Source: Lepidodermella squamata
Taxonomy: Eukaryota; Gastrotricha
Assembly (NCBI GenBank): GCA_047495785.1
Contig: JBLDXI010000068.1
Coordinates: 1 to 64,000, forward strand
Direction: 5' to 3'
Length of the DNA stretch: 64,000 nt
In this document: positions 1 through 11,159 of the stretch, in pieces
Layout of the letters: each line of letters begins with the position of its first letter
Numbering within the stretch: position 1 is the first letter of the stretch
Notes under the pieces: generated by a model
Told to the model about the DNA's origin: nothing
Databases searched by the model: none
What the model saw: the letters and a program-made list of their open reading frames with translations, nothing else
Translations under genes and position numbers: made by a program

Positions 1-537
1 CTCCAAAATTTGTGTTATCGGTATTGATTGTATTGATATTCTTATTATTATTGGCCTGCTTAAAAAGTAAAGCCTTGCTTCAGTTTATACCCGGAAATAT
101 TTTTTTCAATCGTACGCAGGTCGAAAACCACCAGCGGCGTAGGCAAAATGGGTCATATATGCTTTTATTCTATATGCAAACGACCAACTGAAATCAGTTT
201 ACTGTTTGTCCACCTTTGGCGTTTATGAAGTGATGAAAAGGACGTGGCTATAACCTGTGCGAACTCTATTTCAAAATCAACAAAGTCCACAACATATTTT
301 TGGGGTCCCGTGGGTAACTGAGCTTCTAACTTCTCCTAACCGAAAACCTTGGCATGTTCTTCGGTTAGGATGTTCGGTTAGAAAACCTTGGCTTCAAGGC
401 AGGAAAGAAAGAAGAAGAAGAGTCAGGTAGAAAAGCGTTCATTTGTTTTATTATTGCCACTCGGGCGATAATGGCATGTAACAAGTAAATAAAAACAACA
501 AAAAGACGAGTACGAGTCGATGAGAAAGTTAGATCGC
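1..537. other. 3' flank of CRIPT, no gene seen
   Basis: No coding frame of note. A minus-strand AATAAA (447-452) sits about 105 bp past the CRIPT stop and is a plausible poly(A) signal. A 10-bp inverted repeat (335-344 with 360-369) can form a short hairpin, and part of the arm recurs at 373-381. The rest is unexplained. Confidence 0.5.
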
Positions 538-539
538 CA

Positions 540-560
540 TCATCATCATCATCATCATCA
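540..560. repeat. (ATC)7 microsatellite forming seven tandem TGA stops
   Basis: On the minus strand the CRIPT frame ends TGA repeated seven times in frame (558-560 down to 540-542), followed by TGG. The repeat therefore supplies the stop codon. Confidence 0.9.
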
Positions 561-1118
561 GGTTGAGCTCTGGCGGTACTCGGACGTGTCGAGGATTTTC
601 TTGCCGCACATGGCGCAGATGCCTTTTTTGTACGCGCAGCCGTGGCAGTAGAACGAGCCCGGCTGGTGGATGGCGGAACCGCAGACGCGGCACTTCTGGA
701 ACGACGCCGACGCCGCGCGGCCGCCGCCCGACGACGACGACGAGGCGCCGCCGCTGCCGTACGGTGTCCACCGCGCCGCCTTCGACAGCGCCTTGTTCTC
801 GCCGATCTTCTTGCCGCCCGACTCGACCGTGTTGCGCGCGCCCGCCTTCCACACGTCAGACGTCACAACCTGCACGGTGTGGACAAAAAAATAACCACAA
901 ATTATAGGTACAATTATAACACCATTTTTTAAACAAGAATCTTAAATGCAAGATGCGCAAAATCTTATCGCATAGTACATATGCGAACTGATTTATGATT
1001 AATCGATTTCTGAAATATCAAGCTCTCGAATTTAGAAATTACGGAAGAGAATGGGATCTTGGCAGTGGGGCAAATGGCTTACCTTGCCCAGCTTCTTCTG
1101 ACATTTGTCGCAAACCAT
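558..1118 (-). CDS. CRIPT: CRIPT, cysteine-rich PDZ-binding protein
   Basis: Two exons on the minus strand: 1118-1083 (MVCDKCQKKLGK) and 869-558, joined in phase 0 across a 213-bp GT-AG intron; 115 residues against 101 in human. CRIPT is a small zinc-binding protein. In vertebrates it binds PDZ domains of PSD-95 family proteins and is also found in the activated minor spliceosome. The sequence shows the N-terminal CxxC (C3, C6), the GARNTVESGG block, and three further cysteine pairs (CRVC, CHGC, CAMC) around HQPGS and CAYKKGICAMCGKK, all diagnostic of the family. A serine/glycine-rich insert lies mid-protein. The C-terminus ends YRQSST where human ends in a PDZ ligand. The stop is the first of seven in-frame TGA codons. 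The identification is secure. Confidence 0.95.
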
Positions 1119-1678
1119 CCGAGTTCAGTATATTGTTTCTCTCAATAAAAATTGCCTACATTTTACAAAAAAAGAACGCGTTATTTAAGATTGAAATCGT
1201 TGCGCCATTTTCGCTGAATGAATTACTGATGTTGCCGTTAATTTTGGCATCGGTTGAAACGGCGATTTTAATGCTTGGAACAGGTTTTACCCAGCAATTT
1301 CATCGAATTCAAAAGACGCTCGAACTCAGCACAAACGCGATTTTTATTCCAACATTCTGTTTTTTTCTCATTTCGCAGTACAAGTAACAATCGAACGATG
1401 TGTAATGATGATGCGCTGATGATGAAAGTGTGAAGGGGACCAACCTCGCAGTTGTTGATATATCATAAAATTTACAATAACGGCGCCGGCGGATGTTTTA
1501 GTAGTAGAGCAGGGTCCTACTGGCTGTAAAAGAAGCAACTAGTTTCGCAAACCAGTTCAAGAATATAAGTATCATCACCATTACGAATATCGAGTGACGG
1601 TTCTATTATCATCATTTATTATTATAATTATATAGGTTTTATTTTATGTTTACTACTTTTTTAGTATAGAGCTATAGG
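1119..1678. other. CRIPT 5' flank and NDUFV1 3' UTR
   Basis: AT-rich spacer between the NDUFV1 stop and the CRIPT start, both genes on the minus strand. A minus-strand AATAAA at 1638-1643, 36 bp past the NDUFV1 stop, is a good poly(A) signal. No other gene is seen. Confidence 0.6.
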
Positions 1679-4600
1679 CTACATGGCGTGAAGTTGTTCA
1701 CGTCGAATGTACCGCTTCAACTCGGGTTCAGTTGCCTGCTGCTGCTGCTGTGATTTGCCGTGTTTCGCGTGATAGTCGGCGAATCGCTGTTCGAGCTGCG
1801 GGCGGAAGTGGCGGATGAGGCCCTGCATGGGCCACACGGCGCCGTCCGCCAACGCACAGATCGTATGGCCCTCCATCTGCTTCGTCAGCTCCCACAGCAT
1901 GTCGATCTCGGCCGGCTGCGCGTTGCCCTCGACGAAGCGGTGCATGATCTTCGAGGTCCAGGCGAGGCCTTCGCGGCACGGCGTGCACTGCCCGCACGAC
2001 TCGTGCTTGTAGAAATCCGTCAGCCGCGCGATGCACCGCACCAGGTCCGCGTTCTTGTTCATAACAATCAACGCCGCCGTGCCCAGCCCAGATGTCACCT
2101 GATGTTGTCACAAATCATAATATCATCAATTCATCAATTCATCATCAACTACTACTAATCAAGTTCTGCAAAATGTTACCGATATTTTGTAACAATTTTA
2201 CTGCTCAAATCCTGGTTGTTGCTTTCTACCTTGGTAAATCTTTGCTCAATGATGTTCAAGAAAAGCTAGGTAAGAACAAGCCCGAAAAGTGGCCTAAAGA
2301 CCTCCATAGTTCGATTTCGATAATCGATGGGTTCTTAATCCTTAATTTTTAATCCTACGATTTGATCACCCGAGATCCGACATAAATGTCCCAGCGAAAC
2401 ATCCGAGCTTAGGGCTATAGTTGTTAATTCTTTTTTTGCCGTCCCCAATTTGACAAACAAATAATGAAAGAAATTATTATTATTATTATTATTATGTTTA
2501 TTTCGAAAAATATACTTTCGTATAAAAATTTGGTACAAAAAGAAATTCGTGGTTTCAAAAGGGCACGCAGGCCGCTAACTTTGAACCAATTAGTACATAT
2601 GTAGTGTAAGTTAATCGAGTTGTGCGACAATAAGAGTATGCAGTTTTACTATTCACAAATCACAATGTATAAAAAGATATCAGTTATCAGTTACAGGACG
2701 GACAGTATTTGGAAAAGTCGAGTTTAGTAATTTTGGATTTGAAAAAGTTGAATTTGGTAGTAAAATTATCCGAAGAAATGAAAACAGAATCAGGAAGATT
2801 GTTCCATATAGGCAAGACACGATTTAGAAAATAATTTTTAAAAATAGGTTTGGTAGCATTACGATAGGATCCGTTAGGAAGGCAAAACATGAGGCGATGA
2901 GGATGGCCGCGAGTATTTGAATTAAGTAATTGTATATTTCTTGAGATCGATGTATCAATTTGATTATTATAGATTTTATAAAGAAGATAGAGATCAAGGT
3001 GAATGCGGCGAGTTTCAAGAGAATCAAGTTTTAAAATTCGAAGCCGTTCTTTGTACGAAGGGCGAGTTGGGTCATAAGAATTAAAGCCTAGAGCACGGCG
3101 AGTAAAATATTTTTGAACTTTTTCGATAAGCTCCACATCACATTTTTTATAGGGCGACCAAAGAGAAGGTAAATATTCCAACAAGGGCCTAGTATAAACC
3201 CGGTACGCCCACGTAAGCATTGAGGGTGATTGGCCGTTAAAAGCACGAAGAATAGTATTAACGCTATTGTAGGCTTTAGTTATGATGGAATTATAGTGAG
3301 ATCGGAAGGTAAGTTCATTGTCAACAATAATGCCCAAGTCTTTATAAGAATTGCAAATCGAAAGTTTGTGTCCACCTATAGAGTAAGAAATATGAGGATT
3401 ATTGTGGCCAAGATGCATAACAGCGCACTTTTCAAACGAGAGACCGAGCTGCCAATCACTGACCCAAGCGAAGATTTTTTCAAGAGCGAGAGATAGGTTA
3501 GAAGAAGAAAATAACGCGTCATCAAAAGAAAATTTTATATACAACTTGCAGTCATCGGCGAATAGCTTGACTTTGACTCCAGCAGGAAGAATAGGAACTA
3601 AATCGTTGATATAAATGAGAAAAAGTAAGGGGCCAAGGACAGAGCCTTGAGGGACACCACTAGTGACTGACGTTGTAGAGCTAGCAGAATTATTTACAAC
3701 CACGTATTGAGTGCGATTAGAAAGATATGAAGAAATCCAACTTAAAATTTCGCCATCGAGACCAATGCGGGATAATTTTTCGAGTAGCTTCGAGTGACAT
3801 ACGGAGTCAAAGGCTTTCGCAAAATCAATATATACAATATCTACGAATTCGCCGCATTCTATGGCAAAACACCAATCCAAGGAACATTCGAGCATTTGAG
3901 AGGCAGTCGACTTGCGAGATAAAAACCCATGTTGCTCGGCTGTAATTAAGGAATTTTCAAGTAAAAAATCAAGAATAGCCGATTTAATAAGTGATTCAAG
4001 AATTCTGCAGGCCGCTGAGGTCAAAGAAATTGGTCGATAATCAACCGGCCTTTTCGAGTTAATTTTTTTTGGTATCGGTTTGACAGACGCAATTTGCCAA
4101 ATTTTAGGTAAATGAGATAGAGAAATAGAAAATCTGAATATGTGAGCAAGAGGCTTATATAAGGAGTGCGCGAGCTTTTTGAAGAAAATGGTAGGGAGAC
4201 CGTCAGGACAGATGGCGTACGAATCAGATAGACTCAGCATTGCATTTAGGACTGTGATGTCATCAATTTCGATAGAAGAGAGCTTTAGATTAGAGACATT
4301 TTCAGAAATGGGAGGTAAAGTGTTGTTTACTGTAAATGTACAGCAAGGCTAAATCTATCTATCAAAAATGTCTAAAAATCGTTTCAAGTGAAAACCTGTC
4401 ATGTTCAAGCCAAGGCAAGTCCTGTTTATAAAACGAATGTATGTATGTGTGTACCTGTACGAGGGCGTCAAAGTCCATGAGCACAGTGTCGCAGATGCTT
4501 TTCGGCAGCATGGGCGTGGAGGAGCCGCCTGGGATGACGGCGGCGAGGTTGTCCCAGCCGCCGATGACGCCGCCGGCGTGGCGCTCGATGAGCTCGCGCA

Positions 4601-6488
4601 GCGGAATCGACATCTCCTCCTCGACCGTGCACGGCGTGTTCACGTGCCCGCTGATGTTGAACAGCTTCGTGCCCGAGTTGCGCTCGCGCCCGAACCCCAC
4701 GAACCAGTCGCCGCCGCGCCGGCAAATCGTCGGCGCCACCGCCACCGTCTCCACGTTGTTCACCGTCGTCGGGCAACCGAACACGCCGACGTCGGCCGGG
4801 AACGGCGGCTTCAACCGCGGCTTGCCCTAAACACAATAAAAAATTACATTTCCACTTTTTTAATTTCGAATGAATCAACAGGTGAAATCAAACCACATGC
4901 ATTTTCTTCTCATTTCATCGATTTCGAGAAAAGGATAGGTACCTCGCAGTACCTCGATGTAAAAGATCAGAAATTTGTTTCATATATCAGAGTGAAAAAA
5001 AATCCGACGAGGTGAATTTTTTTCATCAACAGTTGGCGAATCTCTCAGATGTTCTTCGGCTTTAAATGTGTGAACCCATCCACTTCATTGATTTCACAAT
5101 ATAAAATTAATATTACTACCTATTTTCAATCATTCAATTTACGCAGTCCAATCTTTTGAATGGAAAACACTGAATTTTGAGTTTCACTATTATTATGCTA
5201 TATTCGCATCGTTTGATCATGAATGCTCAATCTAAGATTACTATGAGAAGCAGGGTTTTCTGCCTCTCGTTTCAGTAAAATTCGAATTGGATAACTACTG
5301 TAAAAATATACACCTAGTATGTACGAATAAGTGCGTACCTGTTTGCCTTCGAGCGACTCGATGAGGGCGGTCTCCTCGCCGCAGACGTAGGCGCCGGCGC
5401 CGCGGTGCATGTAGACGTCAAAGTCGTAGCCGGAGCCGCACGCGTTCTTGCCGATGAGCCCGGCCGCGTACGCCTCCTCGATCGCCACCTGCATGTTCGA
5501 CGCCTCGTTGTAGAACTCGCCGCGGATGTAGATGTACGCCGCGCGCGCGTTCATCGCCCGCCCCGCCACCAAACACCCCTCGATCAGCTTGTGCGGGTCG
5601 TGCCGCATGATCTCGCGGTCCTTGCACGTGCCCGGCTCGCCCTCGTCCGCGTTCACAACGAGGTACTTCGGCCGCCCATCGTCCGGCTTGTTCATGAACG
5701 ACCACTTGAGCCCGGTCGGGAAGCCGGCGCCGCCCCGCCCGCGCAACCCCGACTTCTTCACCTCGCCCTGGATCCACTCGTGGCCCTTCAGCAGAATCTC
5801 CTTCGTCTTGTACCAGTCGCCGCGCGCCATCGCGCCCTTCAGCTTCCAGTCGTGCCGGCCGTACAAGTTCGTGAAAATGCGATCTTCATCCTTCAACGGC
5901 CCGAACTTGGTCTGCAATTCGATCATTAATTAATATCAATCACTACAGCGCATTACTGTATATCTACTAATTTTCGGTGGTCACTAATTTTCGGTTTGAT
6001 CTTTGAATTCGGTGTTTTTGAGGAAACACCGAATTCAAAATCACCGAAAATAAATTAGGCCAATTTATAGTTCTTTTCTACAATACAGCTTTATCATGGT
6101 AAAGTAGGGTAAAATGTGCCAAAATTGTGTTACCTGCAATTTTAGGTAGTAAGGATATTGGAAGCAGCAGATATTGACGCTGCTAAAGCAGTGATTATCT
6201 CCGCATGGCGTGTAAAAACACGAAATTGAAGCACTGAAATCAATTTTCAAGTGACTAATTTCGAATTTTTTCTCAGGATCTACTCTCAAACCGAATTCAA
6301 ATCCACCGAAATTAAAAGTACAGGTCCGAAATCTCCAAAACCGAAAATTAGTGACCACCGAAAATTAGTAGATATACAGTATCTAACAAACCAACCTTTT
6401 TCGGCTTCTGAGGAGCCGCAGCTGCACCAGCTGCTGCAACTTGCTTCAGCCCAAGGCCAGTTCCGAAAAACCGACGAGAAATAATCAT
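1679..6488 (-). CDS. NDUFV1: NDUFV1, mitochondrial complex I 51-kDa flavoprotein subunit
   Basis: Four exons on the minus strand: 6488-6396, 5911-5339, 4826-4455 and 2098-1679, all phase 0, giving 485 residues (human 464). The protein is the NADH-oxidising subunit of respiratory complex I in the mitochondrial matrix; it binds NADH, FMN and the N3 [4Fe-4S] cluster. Exon 1 encodes a basic, alanine-rich presequence ([14 protein letters not shown]...), a likely mitochondrial targeting signal. The FMN/NADH site shows [13 protein letters not shown] (about 86-98) and [14 protein letters not shown] (118-131). The cluster ligands are C381, C384, C387 (SCGQCTPC) and C427 ([10 protein letters not shown]), all intact. 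A glutamine run lies near the C-terminus. Introns 1 and 3 hold mobile elements that leave the splice sites intact. A strong acceptor-like TTTTGTTGTTTTAG lies one base before the ATG. Confidence 0.97.
2473..2495. repeat. (ATT)n tract at the 3' end of the retroelement
   Basis: Seven to eight ATT repeats. On the minus strand this reads TAA/AAT repeats and marks the probable 3' tail of the element. Confidence 0.8.
2473..4351 (-). mobile_element. 5'-truncated non-LTR retroelement in NDUFV1 intron 3
   Basis: An open minus-strand frame from about 4348 to the stop at 2687 encodes the reverse transcriptase and C-terminal part of a non-LTR ORF2. RT landmarks are [20 protein letters not shown] (catalytic D), [20 protein letters not shown] and LFADDCKLY (the FADD catalytic pair), then a typical C-terminal region ending KYCPSC. 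No endonuclease domain is present, so the copy is truncated at its 5' end. The 3' end runs into an (ATT/TAA)n tract at 2473-2495, a tail type seen in I/Jockey/CR1-like elements. The RT frame has no internal stop, so the copy looks young. It lies in the same sense as the host gene. Confidence 0.88.
5956..6379. mobile_element. MITE with 42-bp inverted ends in NDUFV1 intron 1
   Basis: Perfect 42-bp terminal inverted repeats at 5956-5997 and 6338-6379, beginning CTGTATATCTACTAATTTTC, flanked on both sides by TA (5954-5955 and 6380-6381). The 424-bp element has no coding frame. Inside is a second palindrome with 16-bp arms (6002-6017 and 6024-6039) around an EcoRI-like core. TA duplications fit Tc1/mariner-type transposition, inferred from the ends only. 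The element ends 15 bp short of the exon 1 donor. Confidence 0.85.
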
Positions 6489-6605
6489 TCTAAAACAACA
6501 AAACACATGCGTTGTGTACAAATTCTTCATAGTCTTCCCGGTCAAAGACTGCAGTCTACATTATCATTATGTTAGAGGTACTATGTAACTATACAAACAT
6601 GACTC

Positions 6606-6995
6606 TTATTTCGAAGAATTTTCTTTCTTCGCAGCTAGTTCCATGATTTCCTTCTCCTTCTCCGTGCCTCTAATCAACTGGTATTCAGACAGCGCCGCTT
6701 GCATCCGCCGAGCTTCATACCGACGCGTGGCGTTATCGTAACGGCATGACGCCCATAGCACAAGTGCAAAGGGTATGGGAGTAAATTGACAAACTGTAAT
6801 GGCACGACGAGTGTTCGAAGTCGCCATGAAGTAAATGATGCCAGTGCCGATGCCACCGAGAAGGCCACCCAACAAACTGGAACGCAGGCACGGAATTTCC
6901 GCGAGGTTGCGCCCAAATAAATAGAAATCAAGTTTGCTCGAGTCACCAGCCGAAGTAGGTTCGGCTGTAACAGAAGAGTCCCCATTTTGCGCCAT
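6606..6995 (-). CDS. COX20: COX20 (FAM36A), cytochrome c oxidase assembly factor
   Basis: Single exon, 129 residues from the ATG at 6995; the frame extends further upstream without another ATG. COX20 is an inner mitochondrial membrane protein that chaperones newly made COX2 during complex IV assembly. The sequence shows the family pattern: IPCLRSSLLGGLLGGIGTG followed by a first hydrophobic segment, an arginine pair (TRR), a second hydrophobic segment (FALVLWASC), then CRYDNATRRYEARR where human has CRYNYAKLRIQER. The tail is charged and ends in KKENSSK. It lies 117 bp upstream of NDUFV1 on the same strand. Confidence 0.88.
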   Translation of the reverse strand: MAQNGDSSVTAEPTSAGDSSKLDFYLFGRNLAEIPCLRSSLLGGLLGGIGTGIIYFMATSNTRRAITVCQFTPIPFALVLWASCRYDNATRRYEARRMQAALSEYQLIRGTEKEKEIMELAAKKENSSK

Positions 6996-7111
6996 GTTAA
7001 TATAACTGATCAACTAGGAATTATCAAACAACACTGGTCTAAATTCTGTAAAGGTCTCGAGGGCGGAACGATTATTTTAATAACAGCAGGAATATAACAC
7101 GTTTTTCAATG

Positions 7112-7285
7112 TTAATGGTGATCGTTCTTCTTAACCAGGCTGGGATACTTCTTCTGAACTTCCTCAATCACCATCAGATGTCGCTTTGGGTTGATTACGG
7201 GATCGACCTCCGAAAAGTAGGCGAAAAGACCGAGTCCAGCGAGAACTGTTGATGGGATCCAAAGAGGAACACGAGGATACAACAT
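7112..7285 (-). CDS. 57-residue single-pass membrane microprotein, unidentified
   Basis: Minus-strand frame from the ATG at 7285 to TAA at 7112. It has one N-terminal hydrophobic segment (VPLWIPSTVLAGLGLFAYF), then a charged tail with NPKRHLMVIEEVQKKYPSL and a KKNDHH end. This N-in layout with a short lysine-rich tail is typical of small accessory subunits or assembly factors of the respiratory chain, but I do not recognise the family. Position supports a gene: it is 116 bp from COX20 on the same strand, matching the COX20-NDUFV1 gap. A mitochondrial role is inferred from context only. Confidence 0.5.
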   Translation of the reverse strand: MLYPRVPLWIPSTVLAGLGLFAYFSEVDPVINPKRHLMVIEEVQKKYPSLVKKNDHH

Positions 7286-8705
7286 TTTGTCAATTAAAAT
7301 TATCACCTATCACCAAAATTAATATTTAATATAAAGGAAAGTTTTCATCCTCGGAGCCTTTAAATTTTAAATCGTTCACATGGCACAAACAAAGTTCAGA
7401 GAAAGATACTCGGGAAAATGGGAGTCTGTATCAGCTGTGACACAGGGGTAACGTGTAACGTGGTCAAAAAAATGCCGATTTTAAGAAGCTCAAATTAAAA
7501 AAACTCCGAGTGCAGTGAGTCCCATATCATGCAGAATAGCTGGTGCGAAAGTTTCCCTAGAACGAAGCGTACTTTGCGACGCTATTCATCGGTATATTCC
7601 GTAACTAGTAGCCCGAAAATGCTTCGAAATTCGCCCTACGATTGAAAGTATTTTGAGGGTAAGAATCCAAAAATACATCGCCCTCCTTTCCAACAGTCGC
7701 TCCTTCGAATGAATGAGACGTCACCTCCCTCGCGGTCCCACGTTAGTTTGAAGACCATACAACAAACACATCATTTTCCATTGAGGCCTGAGGCCTGAGG
7801 TGATCTGAGATACACAAGGATCCTATCGTCCAGAAACACTAGACAATCATCAATCATTCAGAGCAACTTCATGATCTTATTGCGAGCGATGGGTAGCGAG
7901 TAGCGAGGTTTACCTGACGGTGTATTTTCTTGGATTTTCAACAGAAAATTGCCTGAAAAAGCTTCATTCGACTTTGCAACCTGATACTATCAAAGGGGCA
8001 AGTTTTTCGATGCCAGAGGGACAGCCTCTACCTTCCATAGCGCCACCACTTCGCTGTCTTGAAAGAAGATGAGTTTTTTGTCTTGGTTTGTCAGGCCAAA
8101 AAGTACGGTCGGATCGGAGGTCCCTTCACGTAACGACCCAAGAACGACTGTTGCATCGAATTCCGAAAATAAAATTAAAGAAGGTTGTATTTTTGTTTAA
8201 CTTAACTAAATCTGTCCGAATTCAAATTTAGTATTGTAAATATGTTGAATAATTTTTGAAGTTGCGCCGCGTTTTTCGTCTTCCATTCAGATTTTTGGGT
8301 TTTAACTCTCCATCTCCTCTCGGAATTTTGGCAGCCGGTTCGAGCTCTAAGCCGCGATTTAGCCCCATGTGGGCGCCCACAATGAAGGATAGATCCAAAA
8401 ATGAACACGACTTTTTGATGAGTCAATTTGAGTTGGCAAGCGAATGTCTTTTGAACCGACTCCATATTTTACACGACAGTTTTCTGTCACATAGTTGAGC
8501 TTGAGCTCCCCGTTATCTTGGGTCATATTTGGACCTTTCGGTGTGGACATGTTGTATGTTTTCGAGGCAAGTGGCTTATCTTTGTTGATTAAAATACATA
8601 TGTTGCAAGATTAGCATATAGGATGATGGTTTTAATTGCTATACTCATCAATTTTCAATTGCTTCGGTTTTATAGGAATTACCATTCCAGTATAGCATTT
8701 TATTG
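7286..8705. other. Intergenic stretch, no gene recognised
   Basis: About 1.4 kb between the divergent microprotein gene and VPS52, so it should hold both promoters. No ORF shows homology or codon bias. Pyrimidine-AG acceptor-like sites lie just before the VPS52 ATG (TTTTATAG at about 8667-8674 and ATTCCAG ending near 8690), suggesting a 5' UTR intron or trans-splice site. Confidence 0.4.
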
Positions 8706-11159
8706 ATGGACAGAGCCGCCCAAAGCAATGGCGCGCGGCCTAATGTTCTTGCTAACATCGATCAAACGCTGCGACAAAATCTATCTGATCCATTTGTTAA
8801 ACAAGCGCTGGCATCTGGTCTCGACCTGCGCATGTTTTCAGATTCGGTCGACAAAGAACTGTCGGCCCTCGATGGGTTATGCATTGCCGATTATTTGGCT
8901 GAGTGCAATCAGATTGCCAATCTGCACAAACGCATATTGGCGTGCGACAACATTCTTTTAACTCTTGAAGACTTGTTATCGACATTTCAAAACAGACTAG
9001 CTGACATCAGTTCGGAGATCAAAACCGTTCAGGAGCAGTCGGTTAAAATGCAACACTGTCTCCAGAACAGACAGTCTGCAAAAGTTCGGTTGTCTCAGTT
9101 CATGGATGACATGTGCGTGCCGGAGGGTCTAGTCGAACGAATCGTCGCCTCACCAGTCACAGATCGACCATTTGTTGAAAACTTGCACGAACTGCATCAC
9201 AAACTGTTGTTTGCAAAACAACAAACGTTCCTTGAAGCGCGCGCGTGTGCTGATGTGAGTGACACGTTGGAGAAACTGCGCATCGAAGCTGTTAAAAAGG
9301 TGCGCGAGTTTATTCTGAGTAAAATCTACGCGTGTCGAAAGCCGCTGGTCAACTACCAGCTGCACCAAGACGCGTTGCTGCGGCATCGATTCTTCTACGA
9401 ATTCGTGCTGCATCACGACCGGGCAGTTGCAAGAACAGTGAAAGACGAATACGTCGAGACGTTCACGAAATTGTATTTGGCTTACTTTAAACAGTACCAC
9501 AAGTCTGTGTATAAGTTGGTGGGTGGTCCTGGGGCGGTTGCTGCGGCGACGAAGGACGATTTGTTGGGGCTGGTCGACGATGGATCGGCGCATTCGCGAA
9601 AGGCACCGCCTGGTCTTTTCAGTTTAGGAACGAGGGCATCACTGCTAGACGAGCTCGATTCGCCACCAGTTGTGCCGCACGCGTCGCAGGGCGCGGGCAA
9701 CAGTGGGTTGTCGCGAGAATCCGCCTTCCGAAGCGTTCAAACGGCGCTATCAGAATCCGCGCTCGGCGAGTTTGCATTCGTCGCCGAATTCTTCCTTGGA
9801 CAGGGCGCGGCTAGTCACGAGTTGTTTGCTGCCATCTTCACGCAGACTCTCGCGTTTGTTCGCTCGAAAACAGAGTCGACGGTGGCGGACAGCTGGGACC
9901 TACTCGGACTGTTGCTAAGTGCCGTCGTGCTGCATCATTGCCGCGAGAAAGCGCTGAGAACTGCGATGGAAGCGACCCCGCCCGTTGCGGCTGCTACGAA
10001 ACAGCAGCAGCAGTCGTCGTCGTCGTCGGCGGCGGCAGTGGTGCTACCGGCCGGGTTGGCCGATTACTGGGAGGCGCTGCTCGCCGGGTTGCTGAGTCGC
10101 GCCGAACTCGTGTTGTCGCGGCACGTCGCGAGTGTGTCCCCGCAACACAACCCAGCGATGGCGGCAATGGCAGCTGCGGCCGCGAGTGCGGGCAGCGGCA
10201 GCGGTGGAGGCGGCGCTGACGTGGCGTGGCGGCCGCACGCGCACCCGTTGATGCGGCGGGCCGTTGAGTTGGCGGTGGCTGTGGCGCGGCTGGCGCGCAT
10301 TCTCGGCACGACGGTGGCGCAGCAGCACTCGCAGGCGACGGTCGCGTGGGCTGAGCGCTTCGGCGAACTCGCCACCGCTCTTCTAGGTAAGCCAAAGCGT
10401 TATATTTGAAGAAATTTGGGGCTTAGCCAAACTTTTCTAGCAGTTTCATTCGCTAGGGGCTTATTTAAATGCTAATACTCGTGTCAGACTTTGATCAATG
10501 AAACATTGAGCTGATGTTGCTCGTACAACGAGATTCTGTCCTAGGTTTATAATGTGTATTGTATTTTGTCATCTTCAGGCAATGCGATGGGCGTGGTGGC
10601 TGGGAACTACGCGGCGGCGCGCAGCAAAGACCGCACGGTGTACGTGATCAACAACCTGGCGCTGGCGGCCGACGTGGCGACGGAGCAGCTGGGCGACGCG
10701 GCGCCGTTGCCGACGATGGCGCGCGACAAACTGGGCGCCGCCATCGGCCTGTACGCCGAACTCGCGATCGCGTCGCTACTGCCGCGCCTCTCGCCGGCGG
10801 TTCGCGACGCCGAAGCCGCTGTTAGCAGCCATAGCAATAGCAGCCAGTCGTCAGCTGAGCAATCGGTGGTGAGTAAAGCAGCCGGCGTGGAGGCGAGCGT
10901 GCAGGCGGCGATCGCCGAGTTCAACGGCGGGTGGAAGCGGGCGTTCGAGGCGCTGCAGCGCGAGACGATGGCGGCGTTCCCGGACCTGCGCACGGGCTCG
11001 CGCGTGTTCCAGGCGGCGGCGGCGCAGCTCGTCGACGCGTACCAGCGCCTGCTGCGCTGCCTATCGGCGCCGCTGTTCGCCCGGCTGCCGAACCGCCACG
11101 ACGCCGTCTCCATCCACACGGTCGTCGTCGAGTTGAAGCGCTACAAGACCGCCTTCTAG
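8706..11159 (+). CDS. VPS52: VPS52, GARP/EARP tethering complex subunit
   Basis: Two exons, 8706-10386 and 10579-11159, joined across a 192-bp GT-AG intron (CTA G|GC); 753 residues against 723 in human. VPS52 is a coiled-coil subunit of the GARP and EARP complexes, which tether endosome-derived vesicles at the trans-Golgi network and recycling endosomes. Diagnostic stretches include DYLAECNQIANLHKRILACD, ISSEIKTVQEQS, ARACADVSDTLEKLRIEAVK, VREFILSKIYACRKPLVNYQ and VKDEYVETFTKLYLAYFK. The C-terminus HTVVVELKRYKTAF corresponds to human HHLMVELKKHKPNF. Unlike human, it has two low-complexity inserts: Q/S/A-rich around residues 432-450, and Ala/Gly-rich around 480-505. The ATG at 8706 is the first in frame. 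The gene is divergent from the mitochondrial cluster and co-oriented with PNO1. Confidence 0.95.
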
